NCBI GenBank assembly: GCA_947000775.1
Contig: CAMQGK010000110.1
Location: 21,053,501-21,117,500 of the forward strand
Direction of reading: 5' to 3'
DNA: 64,000 nt
Source of the DNA: Pterois miles
Taxonomy: Eukaryota > Chordata > Actinopteri > Perciformes > Scorpaenidae
Shown here one piece after another: positions 12,421 to 26,400 of the stretch (the stretch's first letter is position 1; each line of letters starts with the position of its first letter). The position numbers were made by a program, and so were the translations under genes. The notes under the pieces were generated by a model. That model saw only the letters and a list, made by a program, of their open reading frames with translations, ran no database searches and had not been told where the DNA came from.

Positions 12421-15215
12421 AAAAACAAGTTTATTCTTAAAAAACAAACAACAAAAAGAGATCTTTTGGGATTACTCGTGCGGGGCTATTTGTGGGAATT
12501 AGAATAAATTATAATTTTTATCAGTTTATTGTTATTTAATTTTTATTATTTTATTCAATTAATCTATGCTTCAGAGCACAACCAACTCTGCCATGTGATC
12601 GCTGAGTTTGAACCTGTGCAGGCAAGTCCAGACCTGTCCTCACCAGTAAGAGGACAACCTTGATGTCCATTTTGAACATGACCCATTAAGTACTGAAATT
12701 ACAAACCTAGTCAGAGATCACCTGACTCACTTTCATTTGTAGCCAGCAGAGCCCAGAAGGAGCAGCCAGCCTGTGGCAACAAACTGTTTCTACTGGAGCA
12801 TGCACAAGACCAGAATGGAGTTCAGTTAAGGGAAATCTGTACAAGAGAGGGCAAAAAAAAAAAAAAAGTTAACTCTGCCTCAGATTGGGTAGATTTTCAA
12901 ACTGTCCAGCGGCTGAGGCGGTCCATTTTCCTAGACCCAAACTGTCAGATAGACTGGACACTTGGGAAATTTGAATACAAATTATGTCTTGACTTATGTC
13001 GCCTCCTTGTGGTTGGGTGCAAGAGCAAACAGAAACTGATGTTTGAATACTCACAAGGCAAATGGAGCACACCAAGGGGCCCAAACGCCACAGATTTTAA
13101 TCAAGAAACCCTGAACTAGAAGCACACCGGGCACCAAGGTTCAGAATCATCAATAACCTGCAGCACAACTTAGCTGTTAGTAATAATATCCCTAATGTGC
13201 AGTTTTTGGCCCGTCAATAATCCCTGGGGTCCAAACTGAAAATCCATTGCAGGGGCAAAGGCCTGTGTTACAACCTCTAATGATGTAAGGGACCCTTGAC
13301 CTTTAATGTTGGGAATTCAACAACATGGTATTTCCACTGGTTAGATACTATAAGGTCTTTATTTGTGTCCAGTCTGTAACATATTGAAAATCTCAATCCA
13401 TCTATCTGAAAAAGTCACACTATACATTTGTTTTTAATATTTTCAGAGCGTTTATTTTTCCAAGATTAAAACTCTATTTTCAAGAATAAAAAATAAATCA
13501 GTGCACTATTATAATGCATGTAATGGCTGATTCTGGTAGTCTAGACTTAGTGAGACAATTCTACGAAAAATGATTAGTGAGTTTGACTGAATTAACATCA
13601 GTTTTGTTTAAATATAGTTTGAGAAGACAGATTTCAGTGAATGGACCTTTTTGTATATGCCAAGCTGAGGAAATCCAAGACAAAAAAAAAACTTCATTTC
13701 TATTGATACAGAAAACTGCTACACAAGGCTCGTGTGTGTGCGCAACTATTGTAGGTCCAACGCTAAGCAGCACATGATGTCTAAGGCTAACAGGCTGTCA
13801 TGTTTGGGTTTTATGGATCATGTCTGTTAACATAATACATTCACTGCAGCACACAAGTTATGCAATAATAAGGCATAAGAGCAGAAACATTTCGATGACA
13901 GCAACCGCTAAAGGGGAAATGTGGAGCTGCAGCGTATCCTGAATAATTTTATTACTCCTGAAGTTGATCTACTTACAATTCTGTACAAGATACCTTGTCA
14001 TGGTGCACATCACGCAAGTATTGTACACATACAAAACACCGTTCTCAGGAAGGCAATGGTCAGTCAAGTGATGAGAGAAGGAGAAAGAGGAAGTTGCTGT
14101 ATGTTGTCAGCAGTTTGACTCAGATCATGCACTATAGCCTGCAGTTAGAAAGGCACCTACTGTATCCCACTCCCACATTCCTTCACAAGGCTGAACATAA
14201 TCACATTAAGAGCTCAGAGAGGATAGTTATCTGAAATCTTATACTTTTTATATCATCAATCCATCCAATCCTAAAATCAGCAGCGACACCTTAAGTACCT
14301 CTGATGCTCCGTCAATGGGGAGCTTCCTGTCAACGGATTCCTTTCCATTTATGATACAAGTTTATTATTGAACTTGTAGATGAATAATCTACCTCCGTCT
14401 CTCTGGATATCATGTTATAACTTCCTAGTGGTGTAAGCCATGAAGTAATATGAGAAAACATGACTACAGGGAAAAAAAAACCAAAAAAACAAAACTCAAA
14501 TGAATGATGGTGTGAAGGCCTGTGCGGGTGAGAAGAAACAGAAAACGTTGGTAAATAAGAAGAAATGTGACTTTAATTGCTAGTAGGTAACATTGTCATT
14601 TCAGCAAGCACTATATGTCAGGAATAACACACACACGCACACACACACTCATACTTGCATACACACAGAGAAACAGCCATGAGAATGAATATGCATTCAG
14701 AAAAAAGTACATGTGCTGACACATGCATCTTTAATTGCCATGAATAATGATGACCCCTGTTTTCACCTTAACAACTGACCTCAGGTGAGCAGCCGTCGCA
14801 GTGGGAACTTCCCATTCCTGGTCTTAGTGATGCATTTGGACTACAGCTCTCAACCATCTAAGACACTTCTTGAGTCATTTTGTATACAATAAAAATGTTT
14901 CCAAGAATGGGTCACATACGACCAGCTGTGTCATTGAATCTTTCCATCTCTGACGTCAGCAGCAAAGAGTCTCATCCAGGATTCAGACACCTTGATTAAA
15001 TTTTAACCCGCACCCCAACTTCCAACCCCCATAACTTACATACAGTTAGAGTATAAATGTGTGATCCTCGTCATTGTCCGTTTAAGTAACTTCCCTTTCC
15101 CAGTCTCTGGAGCTCCATTCTCTGGAGCTCCGACCACAGACTGCTGCTGGGTAAGACATCTGAGTGACAGCCTGCAACTCCGGGAGCTTTTCTTTAAGTT
15201 CTTGTCCATCAGTGT
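12421..15215. other. spacer between rhou 5' end and rtn2 3' end
   Basis: No exon is recognised. The right part should include the rtn2 3' untranslated region (minus strand), with possible TTTATT words (AATAAA on minus) such as near 14358. Homopolymers occur near 12853 and 13681, and a degenerate CA-rich stretch near 14629-14650. Confidence 0.5.
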
Positions 15216-18200
15216 TTACTGGGTTTTGGGTTTGGCGCCACCGGGAGTTGGGTCAGGAGGAGGGCCACCACCCTGGGCAAGTCTTTGAAAGCTGTAGAAG
15301 AGAAATAGAAGAGTATTAGGACTTGTGTAGGTCCACATACTGTTTGTAGGGTCTGTCCCAATACCTCCATTGTGGTTCAAAGCACTTTTGTGTACATTAA
15401 TGTGCAACCAGGTAGTAGCCAATGGTTCACTTAACTTACACTTGATGTACACATAACATTGATGCAAAATATAAATAAACTAAGTAAATAAAGCTTTAAA
15501 AATAAAAATATGTATTGAAATATGTAGTGGAGTAAACAGCACAACATTTGAGAAGTAGTGGCAGGGTATCTGTAGGGTTCAACAAGTCCAATTTAAGACT
15601 TTCAGACATTTTCAAGACCATTATGGATATAAATTAAGACACATTTCACATCCATGTAAGACCACTATGAATGCAATTTAAGACCAGATTCACATCCATA
15701 GTGGCAAGAAAGTACTAAGGATATGAAAGAAAAATGGAACATCAATATTGTCATTGCTGCTCCAAACGCTGTCTGAATATAGTTTTGTGACAGCGTAATT
15801 AAAAAACAAAATATCTGAAAGCAAGATTATGCATTTCTGTTAAAATGAAAGTAATGATAATTAATTTTTAGGACCTGCCAACTTTGGATTTAATGACATT
15901 TCATGAGATTTTAAGACATTTTAGGGCCTTAAATTCAGCTTATTGGATCTTATAATTTTAAGGACCCCAGAGGAACCCTGAATGAGGTATAAAGTAATGT
16001 GAAAAAATACTCAGTAAAGTACAAGTACATTAAAAAAGCATGTAAGTACAGTACTTAAGTAACTGTATTTAATTACATTCTACCACTGAAGATCAGGGTT
16101 TATGCTATTAAAAATCTGTAAATAGTAACTATTGAAAACTGAGGGGCGGCAAACATTATTGAAGTTCCTGCATACAGTGTAAAACATGACCTAAACAAAG
16201 AAACCTTCAGCGTACTTCTGTGGGTTTAAGGTTTTTTATTTTATTTTTTATTTTTTGAAGAAAGCACCATTTCATGGTGACAGCCTGCAATTTAAAGAAT
16301 GGGTGCGTTTACAGTGGAATCTAGACACAGCCTGTCAGGAAAAGGGAGACTCCCAGCGGCTGGAAGTTGGTTGGGAACTAGCTGAGAACAGGCTGGGAAC
16401 TAGCTGGGAACAGGCTGGGAACTAGCTGGAACAGGCTGGGAACTAGCTGAGAACAGGCTGGGAACTAGCTGGGAACAGGCTGGGAACTAGCTGGGAACTA
16501 GCTGGGAACAGGCTGGGAACAGGCTGGGAACTAGCTGGGAACAGGCTGGGAACTAGCTGGGAACAGGCTGGGAACAGGCTGGGAACTAGCTGGGAACAGG
16601 CTGGGAACTAGCTGGTAACAGGCTGGGAACAGGCTGGGAACTAGCTGGAACAGGCTGGGAACTAGCTGGGAACAGGCTGGGAACAGGCTGGGAACTAGCT
16701 GGGAACAGGCTGGGAACTAGCTGGAACAGGCTGGGAACTAGCTGGGAACAGGCTGGGAACTAGCTGGTAACAGGCTGGGAACAGGCTGGGAACTAGCTGG
16801 AACAGGCTGGGAACTAGCTGGGAACAGGCTGGGAACTAGCTGGGAACAGGCTGGGAACAGGCTGGGAACTAGCTGGGAACAGGCTGGGAACTAGCTGGAA
16901 CAGGCTGGGAACTAGCTGGGAACAGGCTGGGAACTAGCTGGAAGTTGACTGGGAGGGGAAATTCTAGGTGGCTGCATTTGTATCTTAAACCCACTTCCCA
17001 GCAGCATTCAAGTATTCAAAATCCATGACCATGTTCGAAGTACCACAGACTCTTAGTCTGTAAAGCATCTTAGTTTTGACTTGTGCTCTATTCAGTTAAG
17101 CTGTGAAAGACACAGTGGGTTCACATAGGTTAAGCTATGTGAACCGTTTCATGGGACTGGTAGGGAATTGGAGGAATCAAAACTCTGGGAGAACAGCAGG
17201 GGGAGGGGAGAAGTAAAAATCCTTAATGACCTTCATATGTCATCATCTTTTCAGAATCAGATCATTTATGTAACATTTATATACTGCCGGGGCGGCAGTA
17301 GCTCAGTCTGTAAGGACTAGGGTTAGGACGCGGACGTCACGGGTTCAAGACCCCCATGGACCAAGACCAACTGGTTGCTGGAGAGGTGCCAGTTTACCTC
17401 TTGGGCACTGCCGAGGTGCCCCTGAGCAAGGCACCAAACCCCCAACTGCTCTGGGCGCTTGTCAGGAGCAGCCCCCTCACTCTGACATCTCTCCATTGAC
17501 GCATGTATATGTACTGTGTGAACAACAGAGTGTAAAACTGAATTTCCCCACTGTGGGACTAATAAAGGAATATCTTTCTCTTTTCTATCTTTCTTAATAT
17601 ATCATAGATTGTTATAGGTGTGTTATATGTATTTTCTAGCCAGATTTGCTCGCGGCATGTGGAGAAAATAGACCAGATGGCGAAACTATTGCTGAAGATC
17701 ATGAGCCAGCCACGGAGCTCTGTGTTGCATTGCATCCTGTGTCAACAGCCAAATTGACTTACATGAGCGTTGAAAGGATGCGGGCAGCGCTTCTCCAAAA
17801 ATCGTGGCATTTCACGGCGCTTCTGCGGCCCGGTGAGCCCAGTGTTACTCTGCTCGATTAGTGACTTGATGCCCTCTTGTTTTGATCCAAATCTCCAGAC
17901 TTCTCTACATTTCACAAACCCTACATTGTTCCTAAACTTCTTTACCCATGTACACTAAAAGGTAACTTACAGCACCATCACATGTTGCAAATACCAAAAA
18001 CATACATACCTGTATTTTAGTACTTAAAACCAGAACAGCAAATAGACACATAACCTTAGCATAGTGCACCCATAATACACTATTTAGAGTTACAATGCAT
18101 CAACTATTGCATGAGATTAAATAAAAGCAAAATCATATGTAACATATAATAACAGCATACACTTTACCAAATACAAATATGTGCTTAACATCAACTGAAC

Positions 18201-20426
18201 ACGAACTGCCTCAGGAGCAAAATAACAGTGTTGATGGCAACATTGGGCCAGGAGGTGGCGCCATACTCACATGTCCTTGACATTGTCAATGTTGGCCTGG
18301 ATTTTTGCAATGAAGACGTCCACCTGCTCCTGTGAAATGACAAAAAATACAGAAAAGGAACATGTTCATGGAAATGGAAATAAAGGACCATTAAAGTGAC
18401 AGTATAAAGGATCAATCAAGAGAGTTATTACCTGGCGTTGTCTGTAGAAAAGTGGCAGCGAAAAGACAGCGATCACACCTGGAGAGGAAAGAAAAGTATA
18501 GTAACATGGCAGCCATACAGTATGTCAATAAAATCCATATTTCCAGCGGTGAGATCTGTTTCTTACTGATGATGAGCAGAGTAAGGCCATTGCACAGGTT
18601 TCCCAGGTACGTCACAAGGTACATCAGGACCAGGAACTAAGACCAAGTGGAAGAGAATTAGTTTAACTTCCATTAATGATGTGTACATGTCTGCAGAAAG
18701 CAGTAAATCATGCTGCAGTACTTTACTGACATCAGAAAGGAAAGAGCTCAGAGTGCGAGACTCCCAATATGGGTCTCTGTGTTTCCACTTATATCTTATA
18801 GTCTCACAGCACTGTGTATGGGATCCTGATACGGGACACCCCTGTCTCAGCTGGAAAGAGAATCCAGCTCATCCCGGGCGTCTCTTGTACCTCCTCCTGT
18901 GTGTCATGTCGCATACCGGCCAGGTCAGGGTTGAGACCGGGAGGTCCTGGGATTCAGGGGGCTCAGTCAGCTCACACTGACTCCTCATTTACTGCAAACA
19001 TGTTAAGTCTGTCTGGGCACAAACTGCTGCTGTTAATTGCTGATGTGCCATAATTATATCAGGGATTATTTGAACTGAATGGTGATATTTGATTTGATAT
19101 TTAGCTTTTTATTCTGATACCAGTGAAGTTTACTTGCTGTGCTGTAACAATGATGTGTATGAAATACTTTATCAGTAGCACCTGTCCTTATTTGTCACCT
19201 TTAGCATTTTGTCACATTTATTTTAATCTATTATGGATTTCTTGTTTTCATTTGTCGTAGAAATTTCCCTCTAAGATCTTTACACTTGCACCATGAAATA
19301 TTTTTTATAATTAAGAGAAAAACACAATTTTCCAGAACTTTTTAGTAACCTTATCCTTTACAAAATTGGCATTAAAATAGATCACATTCTTAAAATGATA
19401 CTTGACATACTATACCAACCAATGTACAGTGCACTAGCTGGAAATCTGACACAGGTCCTGACCTTTTATGTGGCATAGTGTGAAGAGATATTGTTTCTAT
19501 TGATACTGATATTGATATGATGATTGCTATGTATATACATGACATTATTATATACATATTCACCTTTACTAATGTGCATATACAGCACCTTTTATGTGAA
19601 ATACATTTAAACAGGTACAATGTCCTTTAATACACCTGGCATGTCCTTTTAATATAATATTACTCTGCAACAATGAAAAGCAATCCAAGGAAATAGCTTG
19701 TGTATATTAGCACCAACATACATACTCTATAGCATTCATTAATTTGGCAGAAGCTTTTGTCAAATTTGGGGTTCAGTTTGTCGACTTCAACATGGAACAA
19801 GCAATTCTAGGATCAATAGCTGCCTCGTTTTAAGCTACAATCACTGAAACAATATTTAAAGATGTGCAACAAAGTGTACTCAACATCCTGTTGATATGAA
19901 GTTAAACGTGGAGAATGTATAAAGACTGCAGCAGCATACTTTGGGTGATGACACATGATACTGACATGTTTGTTCAGGTTAGATAAACATTAAAAGTAAT
20001 ATGTTGGCTCTGCTATCAAGAAAGGTAGGCTCAAGGATAAAAAGCATAAATGAGAAAGGCGAGGCAGACTGTCTCCTTTTTATGCTGTTAATACCGATTC
20101 AAATTAATTTGAAAGTTTTTTTTTTTTCCCCAAAGGCACCGCCTGCTTTCCACATTTTTACTAAAAATATGTCATCGGGGCTGACAGTTGCCGTCAGTAA
20201 CAATGCCCTAATTTAGGAGTCGTCAACTCTGAGCTAGCATAATGAGAGAGACGGTTGGAATGGCGATGCTGTCATCTCCAGTGATGGAGGGAGGATGATG
20301 ACAGATGATGGAGCAAAATGAAAGACTGCAGAGAGGGAACTGATGTCTGGGTTAAAGAAGGGGAGAGACAGGGCAAAGCAAGTCTTTTAAGAGACATTAA
20401 GAGAGTTAAGAAGAGACTGATTACAC

Positions 20427-20478
<52 letters not shown>

Positions 20479-23400
20479 TACGTAAGACTAACTTAATTTG
20501 CTAGCTAAGCTCACCTTGACAGACTCCAAGAGGTTTCCAACAAAAAAGAGTCCCTTCAGAGAGTCAACAGCAGACAGAGCCATGACGATGGCTTTCTGCA
20601 TGTAGAGGTCAGCCTCCTCTCCGCTGAAAGTGATGTCCAGGTCCAAGTAGGACCTGAGAGAGAACCACACAACACAAGAAGACAAGAGGACATGAGATGC
20701 AGAACAGAAATGTCATCCGTTCTGTACTCTCTACCAAATAATGATGGTTAGTGATTGATTCGTGTTCTTTGAAGCCCAAATATAAATCCCCTCCTGTCAC
20801 TCACGTCAATGTCCAAAGGTCAAAAGGTAAGCATTTCAATATGCTAGGTCACCACCAGGATTTTATAATCAATTTAGATTTAAGCAGCTGTCATTTCATA
20901 TGTATCACTGATCAATAATTAATGAAAGTACTTAAGTTGGCTATTCATTGGAGAAAACTACATGAAAAACGGCATTAAAAACACATTTGCATGCAAGCAC
21001 ACATTCACTGACAAATCATGTTGCTTTTTATAAAAGCCTTCTTTTTAAACATTGATTTAACTGTCTGAACCTCAACTCAAGCATGCTAATAGACCCCACC
21101 AATATTAAAATGCAGGAAATCTGATTAATCAAAGAAAAAAATAGAAATTAGGAAAAAAAATAGAAATTTGAGCAGAAAAAGGCTTGAAGCTGAATGAACT
21201 CAGGCGCATTTTGGAAAACATTTATGTGTTGTGACTGAATGGGGTTAATCCGTCTCTGTGTGTCATGTCGTTGTTCTTTTCCCGTATCTTCACTGCTCGC
21301 CCTCTTATTTTTTAGAAAAGCTGGAAAAATGTCCACTCTCCTTAGAGAATACATAACAGCATCTTACTTGAAGGGATGTTCTCCGTCGCCCCAGCTGAGG
21401 ATGTAGAGGACTTGGTAGTAGATGCGCACTGAGATGGTGAAGCACATGACGGCCAGGGAGACTGTGGAGACCACGGTGATGATGCTGAGCTGGAACAGGG
21501 ACAGCAGGCCGACCACTAACCCTGTTAGGATCATGCCCGTTCGCTCCGTGTCCTTCCAGAAGATCAGATCCATCACTGAAAGACAAGGTGATGCAGTATA
21601 AACCAGTCTTTCCCAAGACTGAATCACTGTAGATTTTTTTAGGGCTGCCAAATACATTTGCAATATTTCTTCTAGAGCCCTATATTTAAGATGTATACCT
21701 GCAGTACACCTTTGAGCCACACGTGAGAGCCTGAATGTTCGTATTGTTCTGATAATTGAAGCCAACATTGAATCTTAAATGAAAGACACACAAGTACATT
21801 GTGTCTGTTTTACTGATGAGAGGAAAAACACAAGAACCTGTTAAGTCTAACCTATTACCTATTCAAGATAATATAAGGTGATGCAGAAATGGCAGTAAAA
21901 ATAGGCAGGAACGTTAATTTATGCACAAATTTAGTTTATAGATGATTGTGAATAGGGTGACAACAGTTAATTATTTTTAAAAAGTGGGTCCCCATAAAGA
22001 AAGTTTGGGAAACATTGGTACAGAATGCTAATCAGACGAGATTTTGAGTAACTGGAAAAAAAAAAAAAAACTGGAAATTTTGCAGCGATTCAGAGGTCCT
22101 GAACCAGTCTTGAGTATTATTTATACACTGTTGGTACTATTAATCACCAAACTTGTGAGCAAATCATAAATTTTCAAGTCATATTTGTTTAAAAAACATA
22201 ATGCAAGCAGAGATTGTTCTAGCTATACACAGCTGACATATCCCTCCTTTATTTGACCAAGAGCTTTTTCATTTTTGGGGGAAAACGAGGGAGAGGAAGA
22301 GTGGCAGGAAGATACAGTAGTTGTGACAGAGGGATAGGAAGGGGAAGAGAGGCCCGAGAAGTGGAAGGGAGGCGGGGGACGTGATGAAGCAGAAAGGGAT
22401 TTCCAGCCTCTGGCGTGAGAGAACACGTAGCGGCTATGAGGACACATCAGGCTCCGGCTAAATTTAGCCCTCAGATGAAAGAGGGAAGCAAGCGGTTGAG
22501 AAGAGTTTAAATACGGCCTTTCACAGCACCTGCTGACAGACGTCAGGCTGTCAGCACAGCCTATTGGTGTCTCTCTCTGTCACTCGGCAACAGCTGCCTT
22601 GGAGACAAAGGCGTCCATAGAGTCATGCTTCACATACTGTATATTTACATTTAGTATATACAGTATAATACATGATTTCAAACACCCCATTTTTCTCTTT
22701 ACATAAACCTTATGAACCGTTATGAGTGTTTCCTCAGTGCTGTGTAATTACAGGGTATGTTGTATGATGCAGCACTGTCAGACAGGCACAGCTCTTTGTG
22801 TCCGTCACTCAGTGAAACGCTTAGCCTCAGCATTAGAATAAAGGGAAGCCTCTTTGAATAGAGTGCACTGACAGCAAGTGGGTTATTATTTATAAGCATC
22901 ACTGCACACCATTAATACCCATGATGCCCCTGGAACACACCTGTCCAACGTGTTTGTTTGTGCTGCTGTCCTTCTTGGACAGCACACGGTGTCAGAGTAG
23001 GTGACCCATTAATAAGAGCAATAGAAAGAAACCTACCCTGCAGTACTGACAGCATCTAGTCTAGGACACATGGAAGACAGTGCGACATTTAAAATGTGCA
23101 CAGGCACTGTATTGTACTGTTATTTATGACAAATAGAGTGGTAACATCTTAGGAAATATGTGTATTTGCCTTCTTGCCGAGTGTTAAGATCAAATCACTC
23201 TCATATTTGGTTAGTAAATATACTACATACAACAGAGAGGAGTCGGTTAGCTTAGCTTAGCATGAAGACTGAAACAGGGGAAACAGTTGACCTGGCTCTA
23301 TCCAAAGGTAACAAAATCCAACTACCAGCCCTCATTAATTAACACTTTGCAACCTGCATGCTTAATCTGTACAAAAACACAAGTGTGAAAATGACAGGGG

Positions 23401-26400
23401 GTTATGTTGCTTGGCTGGCTGCAGTGAAATATGTTGTTCAGACCTGGTATTAACATGCGTCCTCAGTGATCGGATCACATGTGGACAGCTTTAAGTACAG
23501 GTGTGAACACACTCAAGGCGCATGGAGGATACATTGAGACTGGATCTTTCAGACCACATTCAGAGGTGGTCTGGGCCACACTGAAGGACCGCCTAGGTGC
23601 CTATTCAACTGACATCCGACTGGGATCCACGGGGTCTCTGTGCTCTTCATGTGAACAGACAAGCAGACACAAGCTACTGTATCCTGTCAATACAACTGTG
23701 TTTAATTAAAATATATTTTGTCTACATATCTACAGACTGAGTGCACTATTATCATATCATTGGTGCTTTTGTTCTGCTGTTTTTGTTCTGTGAGCTTTAA
23801 AAGTGCTAGTGGCTGGATTTTGTTACCTTCGGACTACGCTAGGTTAGCTGTCTTTATGCTAAGCTAAGCTAATTGGCTACTTGCTCCAGCTTCATATTTG
23901 AAAAGGTACAATGTATAACACTTTGGTGCCATCAGTAGAAATGGAATATAATATCCATAACTATTTTTGTCATTAGTGTATAATCCCCTAAAACTATGAA
24001 TTGTTGTGTTTTTGTTAGTTTAGAATGAGTCCTTCATATCTACATGGGATGGAGTCCTCTTCACGGAGTCCTCCATGTATCTACAGTAGCCCAGAACGAT
24101 CAAATCGCTGCTCCTAATGTAGCATTATTATTGTCAGGAGCCTCTGAGTGAGGCGAACAATGTTACCACTCGTTGGCTCTCGTTTCTGCAGTCTTTGAAA
24201 GGGAGGAGTGAGTGGAGGGCTACTCAGTTGGTTGCAATATGCAACCACACCCTAGATGCTGCCAAATCCTACACACTGTGCCTTTAATGTGGAGTGGTAT
24301 CTTCTCATATAGCCTAACAACAGCAGAAGTCTAAGTAAGAAAGCAAATGAGTGTATTCTCAAACTGTCAAACTACATCTTTAAACCCAACACAGCTGCAC
24401 CATAAACTGGTGTTATCTACAACTTGTGGGAAAAAACATGCATTTTAACACTTGGGTATTGTTGAATATAACAAACTTTGACAACTTTTGGCACCCTGAG
24501 TGACGAATTCAGTCTTCCTGTTTCTTTTTAGTGGCATTTATAATATACTTCAAGTGTACTTCATGTGCAGCTGTATCCTTCTATCAGCAGATGGGATGAT
24601 TCAGAAAATTACTTAGTAATCAGTGAGTAGTAATTACCTGCAATCACATTCTTTGTACCACAATCATAGAATCCAAACCAGCAGAAATTATTTGTGAACT
24701 AAGCGTTTGACTAATGACAAGCATTGAGGGGGTGATTGTGTGAAGAAATTAATAATCAAAGCAATCGATTAACCAACAAACCAATTAGTCACATCACATG
24801 GCTCATCTATACTTTAGGTGAATCCAGCCTGGCATCATCTCATTCTAACATCAAGATCTATTCATTTGATCCTGTTCATGTCAGCTTAATCACAAAACAT
24901 GAGATCTCATACAGTAGTACTGCAGTGTAAAATATCTCTGCTCGCGCCAGCTCCTCAGCCTAAAGAGGAAATGCTAAAATGTAAGCGAGAACTCAGCTGG
25001 CAAAGTGAACGATCTGCCAAAAGCATACCACAACAGGCCAGTTTACACTCATTTGAATGACTGCTGCTAATTTAAATGCTGATATGGAGACTACCCTGAA
25101 CAGCTCATCAGCTAAAAGCCAAACATACCTCCAGAGACTCTGCTGGTAAAATGATCAGAGAGAAGTGACGAATATGCACAATTCCCACCTCCAGTCCCCT
25201 GATAGCCCAGCCTTCCTACCACTACACCAAATCACAAAGCCACACAGTCCACTACTAAACTAGTAGTTTCCAGCCCTTCAAATCTGAATCTATAGCTCTG
25301 CCTTCTCTCTGAAATGAAATACGTCTCTTTGCAGTAGCTGACCATCAGCTCACAACTGAAAGCAAATACCGAAACATTATCTACATACACAGGTGTCACA
25401 AATTATCCTCTTTTCACTTCAAGTGCACGTCCTCACCTTTACTGGCCATTTTGCTTGCTGCTGTACTGTTTCCTCTCGCACCCGCTGTCCCCCTCTCTGC
25501 TCTCCCCTCTGAGCTGTTTTTGGCCAACCCCCCTGCTCGCTCAGCAGTCCAAAGGCCTGACAGCCCAAAATAATCTTGTTCGCAGCACCGCCCACCCTCT
25601 CATCAAGACTCCCAAGAGCTTCACACATAAAGAGATGATTCACGCTAATCACACAATAATACTCTCAGAATCACTACATCTTCTTCCTTAATGCAACTCT
25701 GAAGCAGAATAAATTTAAGGTATTCCTTTGAACTCAGATAAAGTTATATAGAGCTGTATGCACATATGTATGTGCCACCTGAAATAGGAGAAGCAGGGTT
25801 TATTTTCTGTTATGTCATCGAGCCAAACCATTCTGTGCCACCACTACTGATAATACTGTAAATAGATGAGGGACTTAATTTTCTGGGGATGAGGAGCTGT
25901 TAATGGTGTTGAAAATGAAGCTTATTTCATTGTGAAAACTCTAAAGAGAAGGCAACACATAGCCTGATAATCTGAGAGAATTGCTACTTCGTTTCAGTGT
26001 GTTTTTTATCTTATATCTTGAATCGCAAAAATTGGAGATGATGATTGTGATTCCAACAAAGTTCTTTTGGCCTGTAGATTTGGAGAGGACTTATTCACTT
26101 GATCTGTTTACGTAGACATTAAGACATTCCACGCATAGTCCGACAAGTAGGATTTGGTATGATTTAAAATGCTTTGGTGTGAGGGCCGATATGATACATG
26201 AGATTCAATACCAATGGCTTTCAATATCTTACATTTTGTTCTACAAAACAACTTTCATCATGTAATAAAAGAAGCTTTTCAAAAGTGAAATGCTGTTTAA
26301 ACACAATCACAAGAATAAGACACTTTCTACAACTGACCAGCTTTTGTTGCTCTGTGCTTGAGAAGCATTTCAGTTGCCATAAAAAAATGAGGCTTGACAT

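Larger units (their letters stand above)
15292..18270 (-). other. last intron of rtn2
   Basis: It lies between the exon coding DNVKD and the final exon. It contains a hAT-like element (15561-15988), the 11-mer minisatellite (16371-16950) and a SINE (17289-17590). No other exon was recognised. Confidence 0.8.

Noticed and set aside
16371..16950. CRISPR-like array
   Set aside because: The units are contiguous 11-mers with no unique spacers, so it is a minisatellite in a vertebrate intron.
17289..17360. A tRNA gene
   Set aside because: Boxes A and B are present but the arms do not pair into a cloverleaf, and the sequence continues into a shared SINE body and tail.
22223..22447. Alternative first exon for a short rtn2 isoform
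   Set aside because: The Ser-rich frame has no conserved start before the reticulon domain and no in-phase donor was found.
22930..23000. Hairpin GTGCTGCTGTCC...GGACAGCAC as a possible microRNA precursor
   Set aside because: The stem is only about 9 pairs with a three-base bulge, too short for a pre-miRNA.
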